A DNA stretch of 64,000 nt, taken from the NCBI GenBank assembly GCA_040839025.1, contig JBFPJN010000005.1, forward strand, positions 62,001 to 126,000, in the 5' to 3' direction. The notes under the pieces were generated by a model that saw only the letters and a program-made list of their open reading frames with translations, did not search any database and was not told where the DNA came from. Positions within the stretch are counted from its first letter, which is position 1. Each line of letters starts with the position of its first letter. Made by a program: the position numbers and the translations under genes. Shown piece by piece: positions 51,038 through 62,645 of this stretch. The stretch is from Alphaproteobacteria bacterium LSUCC0719 (GTDB lineage: Bacteria; Pseudomonadota; Alphaproteobacteria; Puniceispirillales; Puniceispirillaceae).

Positions 51038-52006
51038 TCAGACAACAAGATGCGAGCAGACAAGACCGGCGGTCATGATCAGCCCGGCATCCCGGTTTGA
51101 CTGAAACAGCCGCAGTGCGCCAGCGGGGTTGTCAGGCTCCAGACGCGCCACCTGCCAGCAAAGATGACACGCCATCGCCGCCAGCCCGCCAAGCCACACT
51201 CCGGGTCCGATCAGCATCCAGAACCCGCCGCCAAGCCCCAGAATGGCCAGCACATAGGCCGCAGCAACACCCTGCTTCAGGTGTCCGCCAAGCCCGAGCG
51301 CAGATGACCTGACCCCGACGGTGCGGTCATCTTCCATGTCCTGAACGGCATAGATGGTGTCATAGCCGAATACCCAGGCCACGCTGCCGGCATAGACCAT
51401 CAGCAGCCCCGTCGGCAGATCCCCGAAGGCAGATGTCATATTGGTCGCCGCCGCCCATCCAAGGGGCACCCCCCAGGAAAAGGTCAGGCCGAGAACCGCC
51501 TGTGGCCACCAGGTCACGCGCTTGGCAAGTGGATACAGGATCACAAGCGGCAGCGCGGCGAGTCCCGTCAGGATGGCGGCAACGGGAAGCCGGACAAGAA
51601 CGCCAAGCCCGACAAGGCCAAGCAGGCCAAGAAAGACAAATGCCGCGCCGATGCTGACCGTACCGGCGGCAAGCGGCCTGCCGGCAGTGCGCTCGACCCG
51701 CTGGTCCAGCCGCCGGTCCCACAGATCGTTGATCACACAGCCTGCCGCGCGCGTTGTGACCGCGCCGATCAGGAACAGCAGCATCAGCTCGACCATCGGG
51801 CCGGTTTCAGTTGTGGCGGCGGGAATAACCCACCATCCTGGCAGTAACAGCAGCCACCAGCCTATGGGCCGGTCGAAACGGGCCAGCAGGATGTAGGGAT
51901 GAAGCGGCCGAGGCAACCGTCGCCACATACCGCCGGGATTGATGTCGGTGTGGCGTTGTCGCGGGGCGTTGCCGCCGGATGATGGATGTCTGCCGCTGTC
52001 ATTCAT
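51038..52006 (-). CDS. ubiA: 4-hydroxybenzoate polyprenyltransferase
   Basis: This protein of about 322 residues has nine helices and two Asp-rich sites: NDLWDRRLDQ (NDxxDxxxD) and YAVQDMEDDRTVGVRS. It attaches the polyprenyl tail to 4-hydroxybenzoate in ubiquinone synthesis. The start is ATG 52006 with AAGG 9 nt upstream; a GTG two codons earlier is also open. It belongs to the same pathway as coq7 in this window. Confidence 0.95.
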   Translation of the reverse strand: MNDSGRHPSSGGNAPRQRHTDINPGGMWRRLPRPLHPYILLARFDRPIGWWLLLLPGWWVIPAATTETGPMVELMLLFLIGAVTTRAAGCVINDLWDRRLDQRVERTAGRPLAAGTVSIGAAFVFLGLLGLVGLGVLVRLPVAAILTGLAALPLVILYPLAKRVTWWPQAVLGLTFSWGVPLGWAAATNMTSAFGDLPTGLLMVYAGSVAWVFGYDTIYAVQDMEDDRTVGVRSSALGLGGHLKQGVAAAYVLAILGLGGGFWMLIGPGVWLGGLAAMACHLCWQVARLEPDNPAGALRLFQSNRDAGLIMTAGLVCSHLVV

Positions 52007-52116
52007 GGGCACCAGCCTTAGCGCAGTTTACCTGCCGCGTATAGCCGGTCAGGTGGGTGTGTCAACGCGCTGACGACCGGCTTGTAAAGCTGGCGCCGGC
52101 GGCTTACATGTGTCAA

Positions 52117-52866
52117 ATGACCGCAACATCTGCCAAGGCCAGATTGTTTGTCTCCGATGAACTTGCCGCCGGAGTCGCCATCCTGCCATCTCGGGAACAG
52201 CAGCATTATCTGCTCAACGTGATGCGCTGCCGGGATGGTGATTTGGTGCTGGTTTTCAATGGTCGGGATGGTGAATGGCAGGCCACAATCCAACGAGAAG
52301 GCAAGCGTGAATGCCAGCTTGTCATGCAACAGGCGACACGCCAGCAGATCGCCAGCCCCGATCTATGGCTGCTTTTTGCGCCGGTGAAGAAGGCGCGGCT
52401 TGATTTCATCGCGCAGAAGGCCTCCGAGATGGGATGTCGTCGTATCTGGCCGGTCCGCACCGACCATTGTCAGGTATCCCGGGTGAATGATGATCGCATG
52501 CTGGCCAACGCCATCGAGGCGGCCGAACAGACTGAACGGCTCGACATTGCCGAAATCATGCCCTTTACCGATCTTGCCGCGGCGCTCGATAGCTGCGAGA
52601 CGGACCGTCACATCATTTTCTGCGACGAAGCCAGCGCCGGCGATACCGACCGGAATGCCATCCGCGTGTTGTCAGACGCCGCGCCCATTGTGCGGGCGGC
52701 AATCGTCATTGGCCCTGAAGGCGGGTTTTCGGATCCGGAAAGGGCGCTGATTTCCGCCCGTCAAAATAGTTTGAAACTTTCACTCGGCCCGCGCATATTG
52801 CGCGCCGACACAGCGGCCATTGCGGCCCTTGCCTGTTTCCAGTCAGTGTGCGGAGACTGGGCATGA
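52117..52866 (+). CDS. rsmE: 16S rRNA (uracil1498-N3)-methyltransferase
   Basis: This protein of about 249 residues has the N-terminal PUA-like domain (ARLFVSDELAAG, HYLLNVMRCRDGD), then the SPOUT knot motifs VIGPEGGFSDPERAL and LSLGPRILRADTAAIAAL. ATG 52117 fits the family start better than ATG 52108 or 52057; none has a strong ribosome site. It is divergent from ubiA and upstream of gshA. Confidence 0.92.
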   Translation: MTATSAKARLFVSDELAAGVAILPSREQQHYLLNVMRCRDGDLVLVFNGRDGEWQATIQREGKRECQLVMQQATRQQIASPDLWLLFAPVKKARLDFIAQKASEMGCRRIWPVRTDHCQVSRVNDDRMLANAIEAAEQTERLDIAEIMPFTDLAAALDSCETDRHIIFCDEASAGDTDRNAIRVLSDAAPIVRAAIVIGPEGGFSDPERALISARQNSLKLSLGPRILRADTAAIAALACFQSVCGDWA

Positions 52867-52938
52867 TGTCAGCCACCATCAGTCCGACGCCCCGGGCCGC
52901 AAATTGCGGGGCGCCATGCGAGGGACGGACCCACTCCG

Positions 52939-54306
52939 ATGCATGATCACCAAGACGACCCCGTAGATGTCGGGCAGATGATTGCCTGGATTGCCGATGG
53001 TGAAACGCCCTTTGGCGAACAGAAAATCGGCACAGAGCATGAAAAATTCCTGTTTCACAGGCGGAGCCTGACGCCAGTCGCCTATGAGGGCGAGGCTGGT
53101 ATCGGCGTGCTGCTGGACAGATTGCTGACCGAACTTGGGCCAGACGCCGAACCAATCATGGAAAAGGGCAACATTATCGGTATTGTCGATGCCGATGGTG
53201 GCGCGGTGACCCTTGAACCCGGCGGCCAGCTTGAATTGTCCGGCGCGCCACTGGACGACCTGCATCAGACCTGTAGCGAAACCGGACGCCATCTGAAACA
53301 CATGAAGGCGGCGGCAGCGCCGCTTGATATCGGCATGCTTGGTATTGGCTATCATCCGACGGCGCGCCGCGAGGATATCAGCTTCATGCCGAAGGGCCGT
53401 TACCGTATCATGAGCCGGCACATGCCAAAGGTTGGCACGCTGGGTCTCGACATGATGCTTCGTACCTGCACCGTTCAGGTGAATCTCGATTTCACCGACG
53501 AGGCCGATATGCGGCGCAAATTCAGAACCTCGCTGGCGTTACAGCCGGTGGCGACGGCGCTGTTCGCGAATTCGCCGTTCAAGGACGGTGCGCCATCCGG
53601 CTGGCTGTCGACACGGGCCCAGGCCTGGACCGATACCGACGCAGCGCGCAGCGGTGTGCCGGCATGTGTCTTTGATGATTATTTCGGCTATGAGCAATGG
53701 ATTGACTATATCCTGGATGTGCCGATGTATTTCCTGCATCGCGGCGATGATTACATTGATGTCGCCGGCAGGTCATTTCGCGATTTCATGGATGGCATGC
53801 TGGTCGGCTTTGAAGGCCAGATGCCGACAATGGCCGATTTTCAGGACCATATCACGACGGCATTTCCAGAGGTGCGTCTGAAGCGGTTCCTCGAGATGCG
53901 GGGTGCTGATGGTGGGGCCTGGGGCAATATCTGCGCCTTGCCGGCCTTCTGGGTCGGACTTCTGTATGATGAGGAAGCCCTTGAGGAAGCGACGGCACTG
54001 GCGGCGTCCCTGACGGCAGATGATGTCATGGAAGCGCGGGTGTCGGTGGCACGCGACGGCCTTCGCGGTCAGCTTGGTGGCAGGGACATTCATGAACTGG
54101 CGGCAAGACTGGTTGATCTTGCCTCGGCCGGGCTTCGCCGCCGGGCCCGCATCGATGACAGCGGTGGCGACGAGACCGGGTATCTGGCACCGCTTCGCAA
54201 TGCGATTGCAAATGGCGAGACACCTGCGGAACGGCTGTTGCGGTTATACCGGGATGACTGGGCAGGTGACCTGACACAGATTTTCGAATCCGAGAGATAT
54301 TCATGA
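52939..54306 (+). CDS. gshA: Glutamate--cysteine ligase, alphaproteobacterial/plant type
   Basis: This 455-residue protein of the GCS2 family has PFGEQKIGTEHEKFLFHRRSLTPVAYEG, then TLEPGGQLELSGAPLDDLHQTC, DISFMPKGRY and a C-terminal LAPLRNAIANGETPAERLL. It catalyses the first step of glutathione synthesis. gshB is not in the window. The ChaC-like cyclotransferase gene nearby would act on its product. Confidence 0.95.
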   Translation: MHDHQDDPVDVGQMIAWIADGETPFGEQKIGTEHEKFLFHRRSLTPVAYEGEAGIGVLLDRLLTELGPDAEPIMEKGNIIGIVDADGGAVTLEPGGQLELSGAPLDDLHQTCSETGRHLKHMKAAAAPLDIGMLGIGYHPTARREDISFMPKGRYRIMSRHMPKVGTLGLDMMLRTCTVQVNLDFTDEADMRRKFRTSLALQPVATALFANSPFKDGAPSGWLSTRAQAWTDTDAARSGVPACVFDDYFGYEQWIDYILDVPMYFLHRGDDYIDVAGRSFRDFMDGMLVGFEGQMPTMADFQDHITTAFPEVRLKRFLEMRGADGGAWGNICALPAFWVGLLYDEEALEEATALAASLTADDVMEARVSVARDGLRGQLGGRDIHELAARLVDLASAGLRRRARIDDSGGDETGYLAPLRNAIANGETPAERLLRLYRDDWAGDLTQIFESERYS

Positions 54307-54390
54307 CAGGTGACAATCGTCGTTAGCCGGGCCCCGACAGTCACACCCCGATAGTCGGGAATTGTTGACGAACAGCGTGGCTTCAGAGTC

Positions 54391-54420
54391 GTGAATTTCA
54401 GGATCGCAAATTTCAGGATC
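54391..54420. repeat. Tandem duplication, 2 x 15 bp, in the MFS leader
   Basis: GTGAATTTCAGGATC and GCAAATTTCAGGATC follow each other directly, ending 14 nt before the MFS start. A further loose pair with CCCCGACAGTC/CCCCGATAGTC lies at about 54334-54355. Confidence 0.8.
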
Positions 54421-54434
54421 GTAAAGGGGACAGG

Positions 54435-55622
54435 ATGCCGGTACTCCTGCTGATTGTGGGCATAAATTTCATCGGTGTTGGTGCCCTGATACCGGTTCTT
54501 CCCTACACCGTGATCGAAATGCTCGGCCTTCCGGCAAGCGTGATGACGATGCTTCTTGCCTCGTTCGCGCTGGCAATGTTTGTGGCCAATCCGATACTCG
54601 GCAGATTGTCAGACCATTATGGACGCCGGCGGATATTGTTCCTGTCACTGGCCGTCAGCGCGCTGGCGCATCTGTGGTTCGCGCTGTCAGGTGACATTGT
54701 GTCGATGTTCGTCTCGCGGATTATCGCCGGGTTTGCGTCCGGCAACACAGGCGTCATCCAGGCCATGATTGCCGACCGCACGACCGATGAAAAGCGAGCC
54801 CAGTATATGGGCCTTCTTGGTGCCGCCATCGGTGTTGGGTTTGTTGCCGGTCCTGCACTTGGGGGGCTTCTCAGCCATATTGGCAGTGGGCCGCTTCATC
54901 AGGCCCCCTTCCTTCTGGCCGCCGGGTTTTCCCTGTTGGCCCTTGTTCTGACGACGCGCCTGAAAGCGCCGCCCCGTGGCCGGGTCGTGCCAGCCGATGA
55001 AAAGACATCTCTGGCAACGCAGCTTGGTGGTCTGGTTCGCTCGCCGCTGGCACTCTATGCCGTTGTCGCGCTGGTACTCAATCTTGCCTTTGCCCAGGTG
55101 GAGGCCTCGTTTGTGCTGGTGCTTCGCGACTATCTCGGTTTCGGGGCGCGCGAGACAGGATGGCTGTTCACCTATATCGGCGTCTGCATTGTCATCGTAC
55201 AGGCAGTGCTGATCCGGCATATCGTGGCGAGATTCGGCGAGGTTGGTGCGATGGGTCTTGGTGGCCTGCTGCTGGTCAGCGGACAGATCATGACCGTGCT
55301 GGCTGTGACAGGATGGTTGCCGGGCAACGCCTACCCGCTGGTCCAGACGATCACCGCCACGACCGCAATCTGTTTCGGGTTTGCCATTGCCTCGCCGGCA
55401 CTGAGCAGCGTCGCCAGCAAGATTGCCGGCGCCTCATCGCGCGGTGGATCGCTTGGCGTTGTTCAGGGGTTCGGCTCGCTCGGCCAGGTGATCGGCCTTG
55501 TTGTTGCCGGTCCGCTCTATGATCTTGGCGGCACGCCATATCCGTTCAGCTTTGGCGCCATTGTGATGGTCGCGATGCTGGCCATCCTGCCCTATCTGGT
55601 CAGACCGGCCACCGACAGATGA
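54435..55622 (+). CDS. MFS transporter, TetA/multidrug-like
   Basis: This 395-residue protein has 12 helices. Motif A is GRLSDHYGRRRILFLSL in the loop between helices 2 and 3, and RIIAGFASGNTGVIQAMIADRTTDEKRAQYMG is motif C/B-like of the TetA/DHA1 group. A C-terminal half with GASSRGGSLGVVQGFGSLGQVIG follows the same pattern. It is probably a proton-driven drug exporter; the substrate is unknown. GGGGAC precedes the ATG. It is convergent with tldD. Confidence 0.88.
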   Translation: MPVLLLIVGINFIGVGALIPVLPYTVIEMLGLPASVMTMLLASFALAMFVANPILGRLSDHYGRRRILFLSLAVSALAHLWFALSGDIVSMFVSRIIAGFASGNTGVIQAMIADRTTDEKRAQYMGLLGAAIGVGFVAGPALGGLLSHIGSGPLHQAPFLLAAGFSLLALVLTTRLKAPPRGRVVPADEKTSLATQLGGLVRSPLALYAVVALVLNLAFAQVEASFVLVLRDYLGFGARETGWLFTYIGVCIVIVQAVLIRHIVARFGEVGAMGLGGLLLVSGQIMTVLAVTGWLPGNAYPLVQTITATTAICFGFAIASPALSSVASKIAGASSRGGSLGVVQGFGSLGQVIGLVVAGPLYDLGGTPYPFSFGAIVMVAMLAILPYLVRPATDR

Positions 55623-55637
55623 CCCGTTCGGCGACCG

Positions 55638-57077
55638 CTAGGCGGCCTCGGTGCCGCCAACGGTAATGCCGCCCATTTTCACGGTAGGCTGGCCGACGCC
55701 GACGGGAACACTCTGTCCGGCCTTGCCGCAGGTGCCGATCCCGTCGTCAAGCGCCATGTCATTGCCAATCATGCTGATCTTGGACATGGCGTCGGGACCG
55801 TTCCCGATCAGGGTGGCGCTTTTCACCGGCGCGCCGATCTTGCCATTTTCGACCAGATAGGCCTCGGAGGCGGCAAACACGAACTTGCCCGAGGTGATGT
55901 CGACCTGACCACCGCCGAAATTGACAGCGTAGATTCCCTTTTTCATCGAGGCGACGATTTCGTCCGGATCATGGGCGCCATTCTCCATGAAGGTGTTTGT
56001 CATGCGGGGCATCGGCGCATGCTCGTGTGACTGCCGCCGCCCATTGCCGGTCGCCTCGACACCCATCAGACGGGCATTCTGCCGATCCTGCATATAGCCG
56101 CGCAGAATGCCGTCCTCGATCAACACATTGCGGCGCGATTGCGTGCCTTCATCATCAATGGTGATTGATCCGCGCCGGTCCTGCATCGTGCCGTCATCGA
56201 CCACGGTCACGCCCTTGGCGGCGACCTGCTCACCGACACGACCACTGAAGATCGACGTGCCCTTGCGATTGAAATCACCTTCCAGCCCGTGGCCAACCGC
56301 CTCGTGGAGCATCACGCCCGGCCAGCCCGCACCAAGCACAACTTCCATTTCACCGGCCGGTGTCGCAACCGAGTTCAGGTTCAAGGTCGCGATACGGATC
56401 GCTTCATGAACCTGCGACTGCCAGATATCGGGTGTCATATAGCTGTCGAACATCACTCTGCCGCCGGCACCGGACGATCCCGATTCCATACGCCCATCCT
56501 GCGCGACAACAACCGAGACATTCATCCTGACAAGCGGCCTGATATCGGCGGCGCGGTGACCGTCGGCCCTGATGATCTGGACGGCCTGCCATGACCCTGC
56601 GACCGACGCGCTTACCTGCACGACACGCGGGTCGGCCGCCCGCGCATAGGCGTCGATTTCCTGAAGCAGAGCGACCTTGTCCTCGAACGGTGTTCCGGAA
56701 AGCGGGTTGCCGTCACTGTACAGTGGACGATTGCTGGCGGATATCGGCGGTGCGGCATGAACCCCGGAATGACCGCGTGTCACGGCGCTGACGCTGTCGG
56801 CGGCGCGTTTCAGGGCGGCCTCGCTCAACTCGCCGGCATGTGCATAGCCATGTGCCTCGCCGGCGATGGCGCGCAGCCCGAAACCGCTTGTCTGGTCATA
56901 GCTGGCGCTCTTCAGGCGTCCATCGTCGAACATCAGCATTTCCGAATGCCGCATTTCCAGAAACAATTCACCATCATCGGCATTGACCAGAGCGTCGCGA
57001 ACAATGGCCTCGGCCCGGTCGCGGTCCAGCGCTGTATTGTCGAAGAAAATAGCGTCGGTTGTTTGCAGCTGGTCCAT
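55638..57077 (-). CDS. tldD: TldD metalloprotease subunit
   Basis: This protein of about 479 residues has the metal motif HEAVGHGLEGD (HExxxH), an N-terminal GFGLRAIAGEAHGYAHAG, and the conserved C-terminal TNTFMENGAHDPDEIVASMKKGIYAVNFGGG and IGTCGKAGQSVPVG. With PmbA it forms the TldD/E protease, which trims unfolded or modified peptides such as ribosomally made natural products and antitoxins. GAGGAG precedes ATG 57077. The partner is about 6.5 kb away, in a separate unit. Confidence 0.96.
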   Translation of the reverse strand: MDQLQTTDAIFFDNTALDRDRAEAIVRDALVNADDGELFLEMRHSEMLMFDDGRLKSASYDQTSGFGLRAIAGEAHGYAHAGELSEAALKRAADSVSAVTRGHSGVHAAPPISASNRPLYSDGNPLSGTPFEDKVALLQEIDAYARAADPRVVQVSASVAGSWQAVQIIRADGHRAADIRPLVRMNVSVVVAQDGRMESGSSGAGGRVMFDSYMTPDIWQSQVHEAIRIATLNLNSVATPAGEMEVVLGAGWPGVMLHEAVGHGLEGDFNRKGTSIFSGRVGEQVAAKGVTVVDDGTMQDRRGSITIDDEGTQSRRNVLIEDGILRGYMQDRQNARLMGVEATGNGRRQSHEHAPMPRMTNTFMENGAHDPDEIVASMKKGIYAVNFGGGQVDITSGKFVFAASEAYLVENGKIGAPVKSATLIGNGPDAMSKISMIGNDMALDDGIGTCGKAGQSVPVGVGQPTVKMGGITVGGTEAA

Positions 57078-57464
57078 TGTGTCTCCTCGACATGTCATGT
57101 CGGTGCCAGTTTTTTCCAGTATTCACGCCAGCTTTTAAGCCAGTATTTACGCCAGTATTTTTGGCGGTGCCTGACGGCAGTGACCCGCCATCGGGAGCGC
57201 CATCCCATCTTACCGAAGAATGGGGCTCCATCGGATGGATTTCAAGCGCCAAGACGCGCGTCGAGGGGCCGCAGAATGGCCTGTCGAGGGGTCGGCAGCA
57301 CCATCATATGGAAAAAATTGCATTTATAGCGACAGGCTGCCGCACAGGGCTTTCAAAATGCGGCGAATCAGTCTATCAACTGCATGATCGAAAGCGGGCC
57401 TGACGCCTTGGGTTCATTCAGGCCGGCTGGTCCGATCAGACGCTTTTTCTTGGGGGAGATATCC
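57078..57464. other. Non-coding interval between tldD and coxB (387 nt)
   Basis: This divergent region should hold the tldD promoter and that of the cox operon. The part nearest tldD contains a 12-bp tandem array (57118-57165). The rest shows no repeat, RNA or credible coding frame that I can support. Confidence 0.6.
57118..57165. repeat. Tandem array, 4 x 12 bp, in the tldD leader
   Basis: Units AGTATTCACGCC, AGCTTTTAAGCC, AGTATTTACGCC and AGTATTTTTGGC follow each other; a partial copy (AGTTTTTTCC) precedes. The array begins about 40 nt upstream of the tldD start. Confidence 0.8.
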
Positions 57465-59976
<2,512 letters not shown>

Positions 59977-60011
59977 GGCCGCTGGTACCGATCAACCCTT
60001 TTTGGCTGGAG

Positions 60012-60947
60012 ATGATGGCTATTACATCCAACCAGAACGCAAATGCGACGACCGACGGGCTTTATGGCCCGTCGGTTGCCGATTTCTGGCAGCTCCTGAA
60101 GCCGCGGGTGATGAGTCTTGTCATCTTTACCGGTTTCGTCGGGATGTTTCTGGCACCTGCCGACATGCACCCGCTGCTGTTTGCGATGTCGCTGTTTGCC
60201 ATTGCCGCCGGTGCCGGCGCGTCGGGGGCGATCAACCAGTGGTATGACCGCGACATCGACGCCATCATGGAGCGCACAAGGGGCCGTCCGGTGCCATCCG
60301 GCGCGGTTGATCCTGCCGAGGCGCTGAGTTTTGGACTGGTCATCTCGACCTTGTCGGTTCTCCTTCTCGGCCTGGCCGCGAACTGGCTTGCCGCCGGATT
60401 GCTTGCCTTTACGATTTTCTTCTACGGGGTCGTCTACACCATCTGGCTGAAGCGCAGCACGCCACAGAATATTGTGATCGGCGGCGCTGCCGGGGCATTG
60501 CCGCCGGTGATCGGCTGGGCTGCGGTAACAGGTGGCCTGTCGATCGAACCGCTGGTGCTGTTTGCCATCATCTTCATGTGGACACCGCCGCATTTCTGGG
60601 CGTTGGCGCTGTTCCGGAACGAGGATTATGTGCGGGCCAATGTGCCGATGATGCCGGTTGTGGCCGGCGAGCCGGAAACGCGCCGGCAAATCCTGATCTA
60701 CGCGCTGCTGCTGGCACCGCTTGCAATGGTCCCAACACTGATTGGCATGACATCGATGGTTTACGGCGTTGGTGTGGCGGCGCTTGGCATGAATTTCGTC
60801 CGCCTGTCATGGGTGCTGTTCCGCCGCCCCGATGATGCGGCAGCGCGGCGGCTTTTCGCCTTCTCGATCCTGTATCTGTTTCTGCTGTTTCTTGGCCTTG
60901 TCGTTGACCGGATGCTGGTCAATGGCGGTCTGCTGGCGGTGCTGTGA
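60012..60947 (+). CDS. ctaB: Protoheme IX farnesyltransferase (heme O synthase)
   Basis: This 311-residue, nine-helix UbiA-superfamily enzyme has [23 protein letters not shown] with the NxxxDxxxD site and a second Asp-rich [17 protein letters not shown]. It makes heme O for the aa3 oxidase. ATG 60012 or 60015 may be used; GGAG is directly upstream. The stop overlaps the start of a small ORF by one base. Confidence 0.96.
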   Translation: MMAITSNQNANATTDGLYGPSVADFWQLLKPRVMSLVIFTGFVGMFLAPADMHPLLFAMSLFAIAAGAGASGAINQWYDRDIDAIMERTRGRPVPSGAVDPAEALSFGLVISTLSVLLLGLAANWLAAGLLAFTIFFYGVVYTIWLKRSTPQNIVIGGAAGALPPVIGWAAVTGGLSIEPLVLFAIIFMWTPPHFWALALFRNEDYVRANVPMMPVVAGEPETRRQILIYALLLAPLAMVPTLIGMTSMVYGVGVAALGMNFVRLSWVLFRRPDDAAARRLFAFSILYLFLLFLGLVVDRMLVNGGLLAVL

Positions 60948-61090
60948 TGGCTGAGCGCGCGCAACCGAAAACGGCCGACGAGATGGTGCAGATGCGCCGT
61001 AGCCGCAACCGGGCGCTTCTTGGCGCGATTGCCGGGCTTGCGATACTGTTCTTTGTGCTGACAATCGTCAGGATGGGAGGGGCCGGATGA
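60947..61090 (+). CDS. coxF: Small single-span protein of the cox operon (CoxF-like), 47 aa
   Basis: Between ctaB and ctaG a 47-codon gene runs from ATG 60947 (overlapping the ctaB stop as TGATG) to TGA 61088-61090 (overlapping the ctaG ATG as ATGA). The protein has a polar N-terminus, an Arg-rich stretch (MRRSRNRAL) and one membrane helix (LGAIAGLAILFFVLTIVRMGG). Small proteins of this shape occupy the same slot in many alphaproteobacterial cox operons and are sometimes called CoxF. The role is probably in oxidase assembly or stability. Confidence 0.75.
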   Translation: MAERAQPKTADEMVQMRRSRNRALLGAIAGLAILFFVLTIVRMGGAG

Positions 61091-61692
61091 GCGGGCCTGC
61101 CGTTACACCTGCCGTTACACCGGTCGTTAAATCTGCCGGGACGGCGCAGGGTGACAATCGCCGGATTCTTGTTATCCTTGCGATCATTGTCGCCGGCATG
61201 GTCGGTCTTGCCTATGCCTCGGTGCCGTTATACCAGCTTTTCTGCCAGGTAACGGGTTATGGCGGCACGACGCAGGTTGCGCTGTCACAGGCCGAACAGG
61301 TGGTGCCGAACCACCCCATCAAGGTGCGGTTCGATGCCAATATCAGTCGCGACCTGAACTGGCGCTTCGAGGCCGTGGATGCGCCGGTGACGCTGAACCC
61401 CGGTGAAGAGGTGGTGATCAATTACCGCGCGACCAACCTTGGTGATGCGCCGTCGACCGGCACCTCGACCTATAATGTGACGCCGGTCAAGGCGGGTCCA
61501 CATTTCATGAAGATTGACTGCTTCTGCTTTATCGAGCAGACGCTGCAACCGGGTGAATCCGTGCTGATGCCGGTGCGGTTCTATATCGATCCGGAAATTG
61601 TTGCCGACAGCAATTCAAACGATGTCGGTGAAATTATTCTGTCCTATACCTTCTTTCCGGTGCATGGTGCCGGAACGACCAAGGACGCTTGA
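61087..61692 (+). CDS. ctaG: Cytochrome c oxidase assembly protein CtaG (Cox11)
   Basis: This 201-residue copper chaperone has a single N-terminal membrane helix (ILVILAIIVAGMVGLAYASVPLYQLFCQVTGYGG), then a periplasmic domain with the CFCF copper site (KIDCFCFIEQTL). It delivers copper to CuB of subunit I. The N-terminus contains a short AVTP-AVTP-VVK tandem repeat encoded by 12-bp DNA repeats. Confidence 0.96.
   Translation: MSGPAVTPAVTPVVKSAGTAQGDNRRILVILAIIVAGMVGLAYASVPLYQLFCQVTGYGGTTQVALSQAEQVVPNHPIKVRFDANISRDLNWRFEAVDAPVTLNPGEEVVINYRATNLGDAPSTGTSTYNVTPVKAGPHFMKIDCFCFIEQTLQPGESVLMPVRFYIDPEIVADSNSNDVGEIILSYTFFPVHGAGTTKDA
61096..61131. repeat. 12-bp in-frame tandem repeat in the ctaG N-terminus
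   Basis: CCTGCCGTTACA occurs twice perfectly and a third, diverged copy follows (CCGGTCGTTAAA). It encodes the cytoplasmic tail before the membrane helix, where length variation would be tolerated. Confidence 0.85.
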
Positions 61693-61743
61693 TCAGGGAG
61701 AGGTGGTGCCGCTTGCGTGGCGCCAGATGAAGAGGAGACAAAC

Positions 61744-62529
61744 ATGAGCGGTGCAAACAAACACCCCTATCATCTCGTTGAGGCGAGCCCATGGCCCGCC
61801 GTCGGTGCGGCAGCGGCCTTTACCGCGGCCATAGGCGGCGTGATGTTCATGCATGAGGTTGCGCACGGTGTCACCGTTCTGGCCATCGGCATGGCGCTGG
61901 TCCTGGCGACGATGTTCATGTGGTGGCGCGATATCATTCGCGAAGCCGAATATCAGGGGCACCACACACCGATCGTGCAGATTGGCATGCGCTACGGCAT
62001 GATGCTGTTCATCGCATCCGAGGTGATGTTCTTTGTCGCCTTTTTCTGGGCCTTCTTCGACCGGGCGCTGTTCCCGATGAATGGTATCTGGCCGCCGGAA
62101 GGGATCGAAACCTTCAATCCGTTTGATCTGCCGCTGATCAACACGCTGGTACTGCTGCTGTCGGGATGTACGGTGACCTGGGCGCACCATGCCCTGCAGC
62201 ATGGCAACCGCCGCGATTTCATGAACGGTCTTGGCATCACGATCATTCTCGGGGCGCTGTTCACCGGCCTTCAGGCCATCGAGTACAGCCATGCCCCGTT
62301 CGGATTTACCGACGGTATCTATCCGTCGGTATTCTACATGGCCACTGGTTTCCACGGCTTCCATGTTCTTGTCGGCACCTGTTTCCTTGCTGTCTGCTGG
62401 CTTCGCGGGCGTGCAGGTCATTTTTCCGCCGACCAGCATTTCGGCTTCGAGGCTGCCGCCTGGTACTGGCACTTTGTTGACGTTGTGTGGCTGTTCCTGT
62501 TCGCCGCCGTTTATTGGTGGGGCGGATGA
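61744..62529 (+). CDS. coxC: Cytochrome c oxidase subunit III
   Basis: This protein of about 261 residues has seven helices. Signatures are KHPYHLVEASPWPAVGA, RYGMMLFIASEVMFFVAFFWAFF and the C-terminal FEAAAWYWHFVDVVWLFLFAAVYWWG. It is the third core subunit of the aa3 oxidase. GAGGAG precedes ATG 61744. A terminator-like hairpin lies 43 nt after the stop. Confidence 0.97.
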   Translation: MSGANKHPYHLVEASPWPAVGAAAAFTAAIGGVMFMHEVAHGVTVLAIGMALVLATMFMWWRDIIREAEYQGHHTPIVQIGMRYGMMLFIASEVMFFVAFFWAFFDRALFPMNGIWPPEGIETFNPFDLPLINTLVLLLSGCTVTWAHHALQHGNRRDFMNGLGITIILGALFTGLQAIEYSHAPFGFTDGIYPSVFYMATGFHGFHVLVGTCFLAVCWLRGRAGHFSADQHFGFEAAAWYWHFVDVVWLFLFAAVYWWGG

Positions 62530-62571
62530 TTTGGCTGGTGCCGCCCCGGCGGCATCGTGTAAACTGAACCC

Positions 62572-62600
62572 AAGGGGGCGCTTTTGATGGGCGCTCCCTT
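62572..62600 (+). terminator. Intrinsic terminator after coxC
   Basis: A 10-bp stem (AAGGGGGCGC / GCGCTCCCTT, one G-U pair) with a 9-nt loop is followed by a short T-run (TTTTC). It should end most cox-operon transcripts before surf1. Confidence 0.75.
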
Positions 62601-62645
62601 TTCATTGGTGCCGGCGTCAAGGCACCTGCAACACCGGGTGTGCTG

